From assembly GCA_943327755.2 (NCBI GenBank), contig CALPYF020000027.1, positions 1 through 56,083 on the forward strand: a DNA stretch of 56,083 nucleotides, read 5' to 3'. The translations under genes and the position numbers were made by a program. Shown piece by piece: positions 1 to 9,654 of this stretch. The notes beneath the pieces are model-generated. The model was not told the origin of the DNA, did no database searches, and saw nothing but the letters and a program-made list of their open reading frames with translations. Every line of letters starts with the position of its first letter. The stretch's first letter is position 1. The DNA comes from Deinococcus hopiensis KR-140 (GTDB lineage: Bacteria; Deinococcota; Deinococci; Deinococcales; Deinococcaceae).

Positions 1-2
1 TC

Positions 3-152
3 GTGGCGCAGGAAGGGCACGCAGGCTTTGAAATGGCGGGTGAGTTCAGTACGCTGGAGATCGGCGGGTTCTGGGATGGTCACACACCCAAAACACCGCC
101 GTTTGTCGTGCCGATTCGCGACCGATCATACGTTCAGGAATTTTGCGTCTAG
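3..152 (+). CDS. C-terminal fragment of an unidentified protein (5' end outside window)
   Basis: An open frame enters from the left edge and ends at TAG 150-152, giving 49 codons. The residues look like real coding sequence (for example STLEIGGFWDGHTPKTPPF, ending YVQEFCV). No family is recognised from this short piece. It converges on the minus-strand helicase gene, and nothing is seen in the roughly 180 bases between their stops. Confidence 0.45.
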   Translation: MAQEGHAGFEMAGEFSTLEIGGFWDGHTPKTPPFVVPIRDRSYVQEFCV

Positions 153-336
153 CACCGCCTCAACCTGAAGATGTCCGGTACAGAGACGCAGGCGTATACC
201 CGGGGACAGCGATTGCTTGAACAACTTGAAGCGGTCGCCACCCCGTCACAGTCCTGCATGGAAGTGATCGTCGATTCCCTGCCTCTGCCCGCCCGCCGAC
301 CCAAACGGGGGAAGCAGTGTTCATTTCCCCCGCCGT

Positions 337-3300
337 TTAGGCCTGCGCGGTCGCGTGCCGCTGCGCCTGGAGTCGCTGCCAGGCGTGCCCGAGGGTCAGG
401 CGCGCATTCTCGGTGAGGTACTTGAAGCCGTAGGCGCGCAGCACCAGCCGGAAGAGTGCCTCCCGCTCGCCGTACCCGAGGCTCGGTTCGCGGTCCACGA
501 ATTGCTGCATGAGGGTCTGCAATTCTGACGGTGGAATGTCCGCCAGTTTGCGCGGACCGACGGCGCGTAGCCGCACGGCCGGGGTTCCGGGTGTGCGGAC
601 GATCTCGTCCAGGAACCCGACCGTGCCGTGTTCGCGTTCGAGGAGAAGCGCACCGTCTTTCAACGCGCGGCTCATGGCCTTGTTCAGGAGGCTCTTGCCG
701 ACCGGGAGGGTGATGTTCGCGGCCTGGCAGTACAGCTGGTACGCGCGTCGGCACGTCATGGGTCCCTCGGCCGCGATGATCTCCCCCAGGCCCTCGATGA
801 CTGGCACGAATGAATCGACGCTGCGCGGGTCGGGCAGGGGACGGCTGGTCCACAGGGCGTACGGTTCGAGCAGCGTGCCACTGGAACCGGGCGCCCGCCC
901 GTCCGCTTCATGAGCGGTGTGGGCCGGGTCGATCACCTCGCTGGCCGTCTGCTCGATCGGTTCGTGCGCGGCACTTTCGGCCCGCTCGGCCGCCTCGGGG
1001 GAGACCTCCGTGAGCTGACCCTCGGTGAGGACGGACGTGGCCAGGACTTCTGTCACGCCCTCGGGTGACGGCGCGAAGTTGCGGGGGTCCCCCTCAGGGT
1101 ACACGCCCCGGCGGTCCAGGGTCGTCCAGAGGTCCGAGAGTGCGGCGTCCGGGTCGCGGGTGAAGGTGCTGCCCCGCACCCGCCAGAACTCCATACCGGC
1201 CTGTTCGAGCGTCTGCTGCCGGGCGAGGTCCGCGCGGTACCGCTCCGGTCCGTGCCAGTGGTCACCGTCACACTCGACGGCGAGGCGGCCGCGCAGGCCC
1301 TCCACGACGAGGTCGATGCGGTAGCCGTTCAGTTCGTACTGTGGGATGACGCGGTAGCCGCGGTCGACGAGTTGCAGGTACACGTCCACCTCGAACCACG
1401 AATCGAACGGGGCTGGGGCCCGCATCTGGCCTCGACCCGTGCGGCTGGCGAGGTCGCGCAGGTCGAGGATCTCCTGTCGGGGCAATGGGCGCCACCCGGC
1501 CAGGTCAGGGCTCTGCACGTGCCGGATCAGGGCGGCGCGCAGATCGGCAGGACCAAGGTCATCGGGCGTGACGCTGTGGAACAGCCACAGCTGGTCGCGG
1601 GCGCGGCTGACGGCGACGTTGTAACGCGGCTGGAAGATCCGGTCGTCCCGTGGGACTGTCTTGTGTTTGCCGCCACTCGGGCTGGCGACCATGCTGAGGA
1701 AGATCACGTCCCGCTCGTCGCCCTGGAACGAGTACGCGTTCCCGCAGATGATCCGCCGGTCGTTGAGCTCGGTCTCCCGCACTTCTTTTTGGAGCAGTTT
1801 GCTAATCTCCTCGGCTTGCCGGTCACCCAGGAGGCTGATCACGCCCATGGACTTGCCCTTGTAGGCGGGGTTGGCGAGACACGCCTTGATCTGGTCCACG
1901 ATGGCGCGCGCCTCGGCGGGATTGACGTTGCGGTCTGCGCCGGTGGTGAACCCGTCGGGAACGTGCCGGGCGATCAGGGGTTGCAGGCGGTCCGCGCCGA
2001 ACTGCCGCAGCGCGACCAGCGGCTCGGTGTACGAGAGGTCGCTGCTGAACTTGATGATTTCCGGCATGCAGCGGAAGTGTTCACGCAGGGCCAGCACGCC
2101 CGGGTAGGTGTACTTCGCAAAGTCGTACAGGCTCGACTGCGGCGTGCCGATGACGTGTGTGGCGGGGAAGTCGTGCAGGTACTTCTGCACGAGCATGTCC
2201 ATCTGCTCGGCAGCGATGCCGACGCCGTCGGGGGAGATCTGCTTGTCGTCTCCGACGACGATCATCTTCTTGGCGATGTACGTCAGGAACAGCGATTCCG
2301 GACCGGACTGGGACGCCTCGTCGATGATGACCACGTCGAACATGCCCTGCGCGGGCGTGAAGCTCTCCGCGACGAGGTGCAGCGGCATGATCCACGCGGG
2401 GATGCTGTCCCGCGCCTGGCCGAGTGCTCGTCGAGCGACGTTCATGAATCGTCCAGCGTGTTTGCCCGTCCCCTTCCCGACTCGCCGGACGGCCTGCTGC
2501 CACGCCACGAGGTTCGCCTGCTGCCCCTGCGTCAGTCGGTCGAGGGTGTTGCGCCACGCCTTGACGGCCGCGAGCTGCCCAAGTGTCTCGCGCTGCTGCC
2601 CCCGAACGTCATGGAGCTTCGCGCGGACGATCTGTTCGGCGTCCGGCTGGGTGATCTCCCTGAGCCGGGTGTCCACGTGCGCCCAGCGCCAGGCAGCTTC
2701 CATGTGACTCAGGCGGCCGTCCCATTCAGGGGTGTCCACAGTGTCCACAAGAGCTGCGGTGAGCAGGGGCGCGCCCTGCTGCAGTCGCGTCAGGAGCGTG
2801 GTCTGATCGTGCAGGGCCGCAGCGCGCCGCTCGAGCGTGGTGACGCTCAGGTAGGCCGATCCGTACGCCAGGGCGTCCCGAGCCTGCAGGCTGCTGATGA
2901 GGTCCAGCACGACCGGGTGGGCACTCCCGGCTGCACGCAGCCCTTCGAGGTAGGGCAGGGTCCCCTCGAGGGCCTCTCGGCTGGCCTGGGCTGCATGTTC
3001 GGCGTCGGCCGCGCGCAGCGAGGTCAGCAGCGCGTCCAGTTCACTCTCGTTCCACCACTGCGGTTCGCCGAGGCCAGCGATGCCTCCGAGAGCCTGTCGG
3101 GCCCGGTCAAGGGCAGTGTGAATGCTGCTCAGGCCGCTCAGCAGGTTCAACTGCTCGGCCAGTTCCGCCAGCTGCAGGCGTCGGGGGCCATCCGTACTGA
3201 CGCCCTGCGCCGCCCAGAGGTCCTTGAGTTCCGTCCACTTCTTCTCCAGGTACAGCAGCCTGAGCAGGTCCTGCACCACGCTGCTGTTGTCGGCCGCGCG

Positions 3301-5487
3301 TCCCCCCACCGTCAGGGCGTCTTTGAAGTACATCCGGTCCCGCACCGCAGCGGGCGGCCCGAAGAGGCCCTTCCACTTCCCGCCGGCCTGGAGGTGTTTG
3401 ATCACCTCGCGCGCGTCGGCCTCGAGCTGCTCCAGGGTGCGGCCGCCATGCCCGGCGATGACATTGGCGTCCATCCACTCCACCTCCGCCTGAAGATCCG
3501 GCAGGATGTCCTGGGTGCGGGCCGCGAGATCCTGCCAGCGCGCCCACTGGCCCTTGAGCAGGGCGTCCACGGCGCGCGGCAGCCACGCGGACGGGCGGCG
3601 GCGGGCGGTGACTACCTGCGACTGCAGGTCCTGCAGGGCGCGCAGCAGCGCCTCACGGCGCGGCGCGGACGCCTCAGCGAGCGGCGTGAACGCCTGCGAC
3701 TCCCGACCGTCGCGGCGTGAGTCGGCTACGGTCAGCGATTGCTGCTCGTTGCGGGCGAAGTGCACGAAGTCCTCAGGGGTCGGCAGGCGGTCCAGCGCCG
3801 GGCGGATCAGCCGGAGGCTCCGCGCCTCCGCCTCACGGACGTCTCGTAAGCGCTCCAGCAGCCGCGCCGCCTCCTCATCGGACAGGGGCGCAGCCTCACC
3901 GACTGGGTTGAACTCCAGCACCCACTCGAACCGGGGTTCCTGCGTGCGGAGCTGCTCGCCGATCTGCTGTGGCGTGCCCTGGTACCCGTGGAGGTCCAGG
4001 GTGCCTGTCTCGCTCAGCCTCAGCGCTTCCAGCTGATCCAGCAACTGGTTCTCCTGCTGCCGCAATTGCTCCAGTTGGCTCTCGAACTGCTTCTCCTGCC
4101 GGACCTCGTCTGCCGCGTCGCGGTGATCCTTGCGGCGGATCATCTCCCCGACAGAGCGCTCCAGCATGGTGCGGGCGTCGCTGTCGCCGCGCAGGTGCGT
4201 CACGCACAGCGCCGCCAGTTCCGGCGGGAACTTGTCCCGCAGGACCTTCAGGGCGCGTTCGGTGTGACTCGTGACCAGCACCCGCTGGTTCGTCGCGAGC
4301 AGGTGACTGACGAGGTTCACGATCGTGTGCGACTTGCCCGTGCCGGGCGGCCCCTGCACCAGCACGCCCCGCGCCCGGCCGATTCGGTCGATGATGCTCC
4401 GCTGCGCGTCGTTCGACGGCAGCGGGAAGTAGATCGTGCGCGGCCCGCCAGCAGGGTTCTCCATGGGCGGCACCAGGTCGTGTTCCCCCATGAACCGCTG
4501 TGCGGCGTCCGGCACCTCACCCTGCTGGAGTTGCTCAAGCAAGGTGTCGTACGTGGCAGTCAACGTGCGTTCACCGCGTCGCCGCAGGATCAGCGCGGGC
4601 GCCCAGTGCACCTCGGGGTTGACCGTGCTGCTGACGGGTGGTCGAAGGTCAGGGACGAACAGGCCCTCGCCGGACGCGGAGTTTGCCCAGGCCTGCAGGG
4701 CTGCCGGAACGCCGTGCGGATCCCACACGTCGTCCTGGTACTCCCCGAGGATCGCCTCGGCGTCACTGGCCCGCACCCGGTGCTGCGGGTCGAGCATGTC
4801 CTGTTCCAGCAGCGCCCGCGCGCCGTCCACGGACGGCACCACCGACAGCACGCCCCGCGCGGCGTCGAACTGCAGGTGGACCTGCGCGGTGATCAGGTGC
4901 CGGTCCACCGTGTACTCCCCGTCCGGTCGCCAGCGCAGCGCCCCGAACCCCAGCCGCAGCTCGTACCGTTCCCCTTCCGCCTGCAGCTTCTGATGCAGAT
5001 CGAACAACTCCACGTACCGGTCCTGCACGCTTAGTGCGCGGCGCTCCCCGGCCGCCCACTCGCGCCACTGCCACTCGAACGTCTCCCAGGCCGCCAGAAC
5101 GTCCGGGTGCTCGTCGAGGAACAGCGTGGTGCGGATGACCTGCGGCTGCAGGTCGTCGTCCAGGATGGTCTCCTCGATCACCCGCTGCGCCTGGATGGTC
5201 GGGGGGGCGTCCACCTTGCGCCAGTCACCGGTCACCCAGTCCGCCAGCAGGGACGGGAGTGTGGGGACGGCCTGGCGCGCAGGTCGGCGGATGCTCAGCC
5301 ACGTCTCCCCGATCTGATCGGGTGCGGCGTGGATGGGGTTGAAGATCTCCGGTTCGTTCGGCAGGCTATCCAGCCACACCAGCGTCGCGCCGTCGTTCGT
5401 GCGCTGCGGCTTGAATTTCAGTTGCGTGAATTCTTTGAGGTACTGGTAGAACCGCTGCGTGCGGTCCAGGTGGGCGGCGTCCATCAT
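337..5487 (-). CDS. Giant SF1 DNA/RNA helicase with C-terminal PD-(D/E)XK-type nuclease
   Basis: A 1716-aa protein. An N-terminal region of about 350 residues precedes Walker A GPPGTGKS (about 379-386). A long helical insert then separates it from the Walker B/DEAA-type motif VVIIDEASQS (about 1050), followed by the remaining SF1 motifs (GNAYSFQGDERD, NVAVSRARD). Around 1390-1440 lies a DUF559/MTES_1575-like nuclease fold: IDLVVEG, then AVECDGDHWHG. Near 1560-1620 is a DUF3320-like winged-helix segment (MTCRRAYQLYCQAANI). This arrangement matches large helicase-nuclease proteins common in prokaryotic defence islands. The start ATG at 5487 is followed by a second ATG and preceded by GAGGGA at a good distance. 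The McrBC remnant downstream fits an anti-foreign-DNA role, which is inference. The helicase and nuclease assignments are strong; the exact family is not. Confidence 0.85.
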   Translation of the reverse strand: MMDAAHLDRTQRFYQYLKEFTQLKFKPQRTNDGATLVWLDSLPNEPEIFNPIHAAPDQIGETWLSIRRPARQAVPTLPSLLADWVTGDWRKVDAPPTIQAQRVIEETILDDDLQPQVIRTTLFLDEHPDVLAAWETFEWQWREWAAGERRALSVQDRYVELFDLHQKLQAEGERYELRLGFGALRWRPDGEYTVDRHLITAQVHLQFDAARGVLSVVPSVDGARALLEQDMLDPQHRVRASDAEAILGEYQDDVWDPHGVPAALQAWANSASGEGLFVPDLRPPVSSTVNPEVHWAPALILRRRGERTLTATYDTLLEQLQQGEVPDAAQRFMGEHDLVPPMENPAGGPRTIYFPLPSNDAQRSIIDRIGRARGVLVQGPPGTGKSHTIVNLVSHLLATNQRVLVTSHTERALKVLRDKFPPELAALCVTHLRGDSDARTMLERSVGEMIRRKDHRDAADEVRQEKQFESQLEQLRQQENQLLDQLEALRLSETGTLDLHGYQGTPQQIGEQLRTQEPRFEWVLEFNPVGEAAPLSDEEAARLLERLRDVREAEARSLRLIRPALDRLPTPEDFVHFARNEQQSLTVADSRRDGRESQAFTPLAEASAPRREALLRALQDLQSQVVTARRRPSAWLPRAVDALLKGQWARWQDLAARTQDILPDLQAEVEWMDANVIAGHGGRTLEQLEADAREVIKHLQAGGKWKGLFGPPAAVRDRMYFKDALTVGGRAADNSSVVQDLLRLLYLEKKWTELKDLWAAQGVSTDGPRRLQLAELAEQLNLLSGLSSIHTALDRARQALGGIAGLGEPQWWNESELDALLTSLRAADAEHAAQASREALEGTLPYLEGLRAAGSAHPVVLDLISSLQARDALAYGSAYLSVTTLERRAAALHDQTTLLTRLQQGAPLLTAALVDTVDTPEWDGRLSHMEAAWRWAHVDTRLREITQPDAEQIVRAKLHDVRGQQRETLGQLAAVKAWRNTLDRLTQGQQANLVAWQQAVRRVGKGTGKHAGRFMNVARRALGQARDSIPAWIMPLHLVAESFTPAQGMFDVVIIDEASQSGPESLFLTYIAKKMIVVGDDKQISPDGVGIAAEQMDMLVQKYLHDFPATHVIGTPQSSLYDFAKYTYPGVLALREHFRCMPEIIKFSSDLSYTEPLVALRQFGADRLQPLIARHVPDGFTTGADRNVNPAEARAIVDQIKACLANPAYKGKSMGVISLLGDRQAEEISKLLQKEVRETELNDRRIICGNAYSFQGDERDVIFLSMVASPSGGKHKTVPRDDRIFQPRYNVAVSRARDQLWLFHSVTPDDLGPADLRAALIRHVQSPDLAGWRPLPRQEILDLRDLASRTGRGQMRAPAPFDSWFEVDVYLQLVDRGYRVIPQYELNGYRIDLVVEGLRGRLAVECDGDHWHGPERYRADLARQQTLEQAGMEFWRVRGSTFTRDPDAALSDLWTTLDRRGVYPEGDPRNFAPSPEGVTEVLATSVLTEGQLTEVSPEAAERAESAAHEPIEQTASEVIDPAHTAHEADGRAPGSSGTLLEPYALWTSRPLPDPRSVDSFVPVIEGLGEIIAAEGPMTCRRAYQLYCQAANITLPVGKSLLNKAMSRALKDGALLLEREHGTVGFLDEIVRTPGTPAVRLRAVGPRKLADIPPSELQTLMQQFVDREPSLGYGEREALFRLVLRAYGFKYLTENARLTLGHAWQRLQAQRHATAQA

Positions 5488-5665
5488 GTGATCCCTCGGG
5501 CAGGCGTGAAACGGAAGATGGCAGCGGCGTAGGTGCGCTGCGGTGGCTCAGAGTGTCGCACGGAGCGCGTGTCCAGGCGCACGAAAACGCCTCACCCCCA
5601 CCGGGCGGCGTCACCCCCTGACGCGCTATGAAGCGACACTCAAGCCCTGCGCCGGTCACCTTCGC

Positions 5666-5694
5666 TTGAGTCGCCCCCCGACGTCCCGTATGAG
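5666..5694 (+). promoter_or_regulatory. Promoter for the leaderless gene at 5701
   Basis: TTGAGT (5666-5671), a 17-bp spacer and TATGAG (5689-5694) end 6 bp before the ATG at 5701, so the transcript should start at or next to the start codon. Confidence 0.6.
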
Positions 5695-5700
5695 AGACGT

Positions 5701-6708
5701 ATGCGCCGCCTCCTGACCACCCTGCTCGCCCTGAGCTTCACGGCCGCCCACGCAATCGACCGGGTGCCCGGCACGAACACGTACTACTCCGCCCGCACCG
5801 ACCCGATCACCGACGTGAACACCAGCTTCATCCTCATTCCTGAAGTGAACGACCTGACCGACCAGACGTCGTACACCATCCGTTGCTCAAACCGTGACCA
5901 GGCGGAACTCTGGTCCTACCTGAGCGCCAAGCACGCCCTGCTGGCCGACACGGAACTCGAGTACGCCACGAAGCCGGTCGTGACTATCCGCCTGGGCAGC
6001 GACGCGCCGGTCGTGCTGCGCGACGGGGACGTCAGCATCGTCTCGAACGCCAGTGACGACACGGACAGCGCCGCCATCGGCTTCACCGCCGGGCCCACCC
6101 GTCAGATCGTCACCGGGCTCACCGCCGGGAAGCGTCTCGTGGTGCGCATCAACCGCGCCAGTGGTGGTCAGGCGCTCACGTACACCTTCCCCGCCACGGG
6201 CGTCGGGGCCGCCTGGGCGACCATCGGCGCGTGCGGGACAGGACGGGCGGGCAGCGCCGGGCCGGCGCCTGTGACGATTACGCCTGCACCCGGGGCGACC
6301 GCACCGAAGTTCACCCGCTGGTACTTCACGACCTGCACGGACGCCACGAGCGGCGCAGTCCGCGCGGGGCTGATCGCGGGCCGCGCGCACCTGTGCGACC
6401 TCGTGATCGACACCGTGCCGAACGGCGCGCAACCCGTCCGGGCGGAGTTCCGGTACGAACTGGAGTACCGCGAGGCGGGCCGCACCGGGAAGCTCACGCT
6501 CGACAGCGTGGACCGCTGGCCGGCAACCGGCGCGAGCGGCGCACGGTACCGGCAGAGCGGCCCGCAGTTGATCTTCACGCTGCCCCTGAATGTCCGCGCG
6601 CGGCCCGAGCGGGTGTACACGAGCATCAATGTGACCGCCACGGTGTACTTCAATAACGGCACCAGCAAGCGCGTGTACGAGCCCCTCCCCGTCCGCCCCG
6701 CCAACTGA
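5701..6708 (+). CDS. Secreted protein of unknown function
   Basis: 335 aa with a clear signal peptide (MRRLLTTLLALSFTAAHA, cleavage near residue 18). The mature part is Ser/Thr-rich and predicted to be mostly beta strand, with repeated short strands such as KRLVVRINR and AEFRYELEYRE. No domain is recognised. It reads away from the helicase gene and has its own leaderless promoter, so it is probably an independent unit. It may be a periplasmic or surface-layer-associated beta-sandwich protein, but nothing in the sequence proves this. Confidence 0.75.
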   Translation: MRRLLTTLLALSFTAAHAIDRVPGTNTYYSARTDPITDVNTSFILIPEVNDLTDQTSYTIRCSNRDQAELWSYLSAKHALLADTELEYATKPVVTIRLGSDAPVVLRDGDVSIVSNASDDTDSAAIGFTAGPTRQIVTGLTAGKRLVVRINRASGGQALTYTFPATGVGAAWATIGACGTGRAGSAGPAPVTITPAPGATAPKFTRWYFTTCTDATSGAVRAGLIAGRAHLCDLVIDTVPNGAQPVRAEFRYELEYREAGRTGKLTLDSVDRWPATGASGARYRQSGPQLIFTLPLNVRARPERVYTSINVTATVYFNNGTSKRVYEPLPVRPAN

Positions 6709-6747
6709 GCCCCGATCTCGGCCGGCAGGGGCGCTGCCCCCCTGTGG

Positions 6748-8037
6748 TCAGTCGGGCTCGCTGATCACCTGGCCGCTGAGAAGGTCAAACGGCAGGACGC
6801 GCAGCGTGAGACCCGGTTGGTACGTGAACGCCGGGAGGGGCCCGCGAAAGGCGCCCGTGCGGGGGTAGATCAGCCAGAGGCACCCGGCGCCGCCGAGGTA
6901 CTTCTGACCGTACGCGAACAGCTGGTACAGGTCGCTCATGCTGACCCCCGCCTGCGCGCCAAGCGCCGGATCCAGCCGCTTCCACTTGGTGTCCGCAATG
7001 ATGGGCACTCCGGTTCTGGAGATGAGCCTGAGGTCAGGCTTCAGGGCGAACAGGGTGCGGCGGCCCTGCGTGACGAGGTGTTGCCCCGTGAGTTGCGTGT
7101 CGACGCGGGCCCACACGGCCTGGCCGTCCGGGGTCCGGTCGGCCCGCAGGCACGTGGCGACGTACGCTTCGAACACGTCCGGCATGGGGTACAGCAGTGC
7201 GGGAACCGCCGCTGTCCCCTGAGCGGTCAGCGGGCTGCGGCTGGTCAGGATGAGCTCGACGAGGGGCCGCAGCGGCGCGTACTGCTGGTGACTGCGGTCC
7301 AGGCGCCACGCCCGCAGGTCATCCAGCGGCGCGCGGCTCACGGGGACGTCCGCGAACGCGAAGGTCAGCTCGGCGTGCAGGCGCAGGTGTTCGGTGGTGG
7401 TGAGGCGGGGCCGGACAAGCTCGAGTGCGGCGCGAACTGCGCGGTTCTCCGGGCGGTCTGGCACGAACTCATCGGCCGTGACGTGAAACGTCGCCGGTCG
7501 GGTGGACTGAGCAGTCAGGTGCCGGAGCAGGTCCAGGCGGCCGCGCAACGCCGGGAGTTCAAGGGCCTGTTCCTGGTACGTGTGAGCGAGCCCCTGACGG
7601 ACAAGACGGGACACGGCCCGCAGGAACACGCCAGCGAAGGTTTCCATCAGCGGCAGCGGCGCGGCGTTCAGGCTCGCCACGTCCGCCTCGCGGTACGGCG
7701 CGTCCGGGAGGGCCGCGAGCATCCGTACCAGCGTGGCCCGGGTCCGCACGACGTCCGTGTCGTCGTCCAGGATCTTCGGGAGGATTTCCAGTTGCGTGCC
7801 GTCCGGCGTCTCGAGCACGCCGACCCAGGAGGACGCCCGCAGTATCTCCCGGCCTGCCTCCAGCCCGTACGTCAGGACGCCCTCAGGCGCGGTCAAGCCG
7901 TCCTCCACCGTCAGGAGGTCCTTCAGGGCGTCGAAAGCGGCAGCGGGCAGTTCGGCGCGTGTGTGATCCAGGCCGAGCAGGCGGGCCTGAGTGCCCCGGT
8001 AGAGCCGGGCATACTCGCGCACCACCAGGTGCGTCAC
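6748..8037 (-). CDS. mcrC: McrC-family restriction endonuclease subunit
   Basis: 429 aa, the usual McrC length. The N-terminal part (WVGVLETPDGTQLEILPKI) is the typical McrC beta region that contacts McrB. The C-terminal nuclease motif is visible as LKPDLRL followed by IIADTKWKRL, giving the PD-(D/E)XK residues D and D-x-K. McrC normally supplies the nuclease in McrBC, which cuts modified DNA after GTP-driven translocation by McrB. The GTG start overlaps the upstream stop (GTGA at 8034-8037), so it is translated with the mcrB remnant. Since mcrB has lost its GTPase core, this intact McrC is probably an orphan unless a partner exists elsewhere. Confidence 0.9.
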   Translation of the reverse strand: MTHLVVREYARLYRGTQARLLGLDHTRAELPAAAFDALKDLLTVEDGLTAPEGVLTYGLEAGREILRASSWVGVLETPDGTQLEILPKILDDDTDVVRTRATLVRMLAALPDAPYREADVASLNAAPLPLMETFAGVFLRAVSRLVRQGLAHTYQEQALELPALRGRLDLLRHLTAQSTRPATFHVTADEFVPDRPENRAVRAALELVRPRLTTTEHLRLHAELTFAFADVPVSRAPLDDLRAWRLDRSHQQYAPLRPLVELILTSRSPLTAQGTAAVPALLYPMPDVFEAYVATCLRADRTPDGQAVWARVDTQLTGQHLVTQGRRTLFALKPDLRLISRTGVPIIADTKWKRLDPALGAQAGVSMSDLYQLFAYGQKYLGGAGCLWLIYPRTGAFRGPLPAFTYQPGLTLRVLPFDLLSGQVISEPD

Positions 8038-8893
8038 CGCGCGTCGTCCTGCCCCGCGGCCTCAATGTCTGGCGGGAAGATCAGCGGCGCCGGGCCCGCC
8101 TCGTAGATGCCCGTGTACGCGGTGACGCGCTCCAGGGCCGCGTCCTGCACCTGGTACGTCCGGGCTGCGCCCTTGTGGTCGGCCAACCACGCCCCGGCGT
8201 CTTCTTCGGTCACGATCCGGTCCTCCGGATCCTTGTGCGGGTCACAGAGCACCTGCGCGACGCGACTCCAGTCGTCGAAGAAGTACTCCTCAAGCAGCGG
8301 CAGGACTCGCGTGCGGAACACGCGCGCGACGTCTTGCACCGTACTCTGGGCACTGAGATCCATGAAGTACGCGTGCCCGACCGTGAAGTCCCGACCGAGC
8401 AGCAGCGCGACGCGGCGGTTGACGGCGTAGAGCAGCTTGGGAAGGTGAATGCCGTCGCGGGTCCGGGCGAGCAGGTCCGGGCGGGGCGGCAACTCGCGGA
8501 AATCGAAGCGGCGCCGCAGGGCCGTGTCCAGCCGGGCGAGGCCTCGCCGAACAGACCCGTCACGGCTGCGCGGTCCATCACCGCGTGCGGTTGCGGCAGC
8601 AGGGTCGCCTGCCGGGCGCAGCGGCTGCTGTCCCCGGCGAGCGTGAACGCCAGAACGCACGTGACGTCCGTGCGGGGCGCCGCCAGGATCATCTCCACTG
8701 CCTCGCGGGCCGTGACGGTCTGCGTGGTCGGGGCGACGTCCTGCGCCTGGAGTTCCAGGTGCGCGCGGCGCAGCTGCGTGAGCGGGACGCGGTACCCCAC
8801 GTCGTACATGGCCAGGTGGTGCAGGGTCGGGGCGAGGGCAGCGAAGGCGGACCGCTCAGGGTGAAGCTCGGCCAGTCGAGTGAAGTCGATCAT
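8034..8893 (-). pseudogene. mcrB: mcrB remnant: N- and C-terminal parts joined out of frame, AAA+ core missing
   Basis: The frame starting at 8893 (MIDFTRLAELHPERSAFAAL) encodes about 115 sensible residues and then degenerates near 8545. The frame ending at 8034 becomes sensible at GLARLDTALRRRFDF (from about 8540), the sensor/arginine region typical of the end of the McrB AAA+ domain, and continues to the stop. Everything an McrB needs in between (Walker A, Walker B, the NTxD-type motif) is absent, and the two parts are in different frames. An internal deletion of roughly 0.5-1 kb is the simplest explanation. The downstream mcrC start is still coupled to this gene's stop. Confidence 0.8.
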
Positions 8894-8990
8894 GCTCGCC
8901 TGCGGCCGCCCGGCGCGGTGACCGGGCGGTGTGCCGTTCGGGTCTCCGGGGAGGCGGGCTCGGTGGGTGGCGGGCCGGGCCGCGCATGAC

Positions 8991-9028
8991 GAGAGGGGAC
9001 GTACCGGTCACAGGCCACGTCCCCTCTC
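8991..9028 (-). terminator. Hairpin terminator after the helicase operon
   Basis: A perfect 12-bp stem (GAGAGGGGACGT, complement at 9017-9028) with a 14-nt loop, 12 bases past the stop of the 9040-9585 gene. There is no clear T-tract. Confidence 0.6.
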
Positions 9029-9039
9029 CCGCGTGCGGG

Positions 9040-9585
9040 TTACGACTGGTCAGTCTTGCTGGTGTCCCGCGTCACCCGTGCCCGGCCCCGCTCCGCGCCC
9101 GCCCGGAGTTGATCCCGGAGCAGCTGGGACATCGCCTGTTGCGCTCCGGCCAGGCCGTCCTGCGGCGCCGCCTGCGTGAAGTCCGGCAGCGAGAAGGCTT
9201 CGTCCGGTTCCGGGTCTGCTGCGGACGGCGCCGCCGAGGACGGGGCAGCGGATGAAGGGACCGCAGGGGGCGGTGTGGGATCGGTCCGGCGACGTGACGT
9301 CACCTGGGGTTCCGGCTCGGGCGCATCGGGCCACGCGTCTGCTCCGGCCAGCTGGTCGATCAGGTCGTCGGGCAGTTCCGCGTCCGGCCATGGACCGGCG
9401 TCGGTCGGCAGGTCCTGCGGAGCGGGAACCGGAGACGCCGGGACGGGTGAAGCCGCGTCGGTCGCTTCGACCACTCGCTCATTCGGATCACGTGGCGGGG
9501 GAGCGGCGGCGAGCGAGGGTCGGGGCGGCGCGAAGCTCGCCCCTCGCTTCGCTTGCACCTGCAGCGCCGCGGCGCGCAGGGTCAT
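9040..9585 (-). CDS. Pro/Ala-rich low-complexity protein, function unknown
   Basis: About 181 aa. A short N-terminal segment (MTLRAAALQVQAKRG) is followed by a Pro/Ala/Ser/Asp-rich disordered stretch (about 20-130) and a helical tail (GAQQAMSQLLRDQLRAGAER). It lies directly downstream of the UvrD-like helicase in the same frame, so it is probably co-transcribed. The start is uncertain. A strong Shine-Dalgarno-like GGAGGAGGG (9620-9628) is followed by no ATG or GTG at the right distance, and the first in-frame ATG is 35 bases further on. The true start may be non-canonical or mutated. Confidence 0.55.
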   Translation of the reverse strand: MTLRAAALQVQAKRGASFAPPRPSLAAAPPPRDPNERVVEATDAASPVPASPVPAPQDLPTDAGPWPDAELPDDLIDQLAGADAWPDAPEPEPQVTSRRRTDPTPPPAVPSSAAPSSAAPSAADPEPDEAFSLPDFTQAAPQDGLAGAQQAMSQLLRDQLRAGAERGRARVTRDTSKTDQS

Positions 9586-9654
9586 CAGGTCACGGACATC
9601 TACACTGGCTTTCTTGCGTCCCTCCTCCCGCCGACAGGCGGGTGTGCCGTCGGG

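Noticed and set aside
1252..3720. Long open frame on the plus strand antisense to the giant helicase
   Set aside because: It is a mirror of GC-rich codon bias. Its residues lack domain patterns, while the minus strand has all the helicase motifs.
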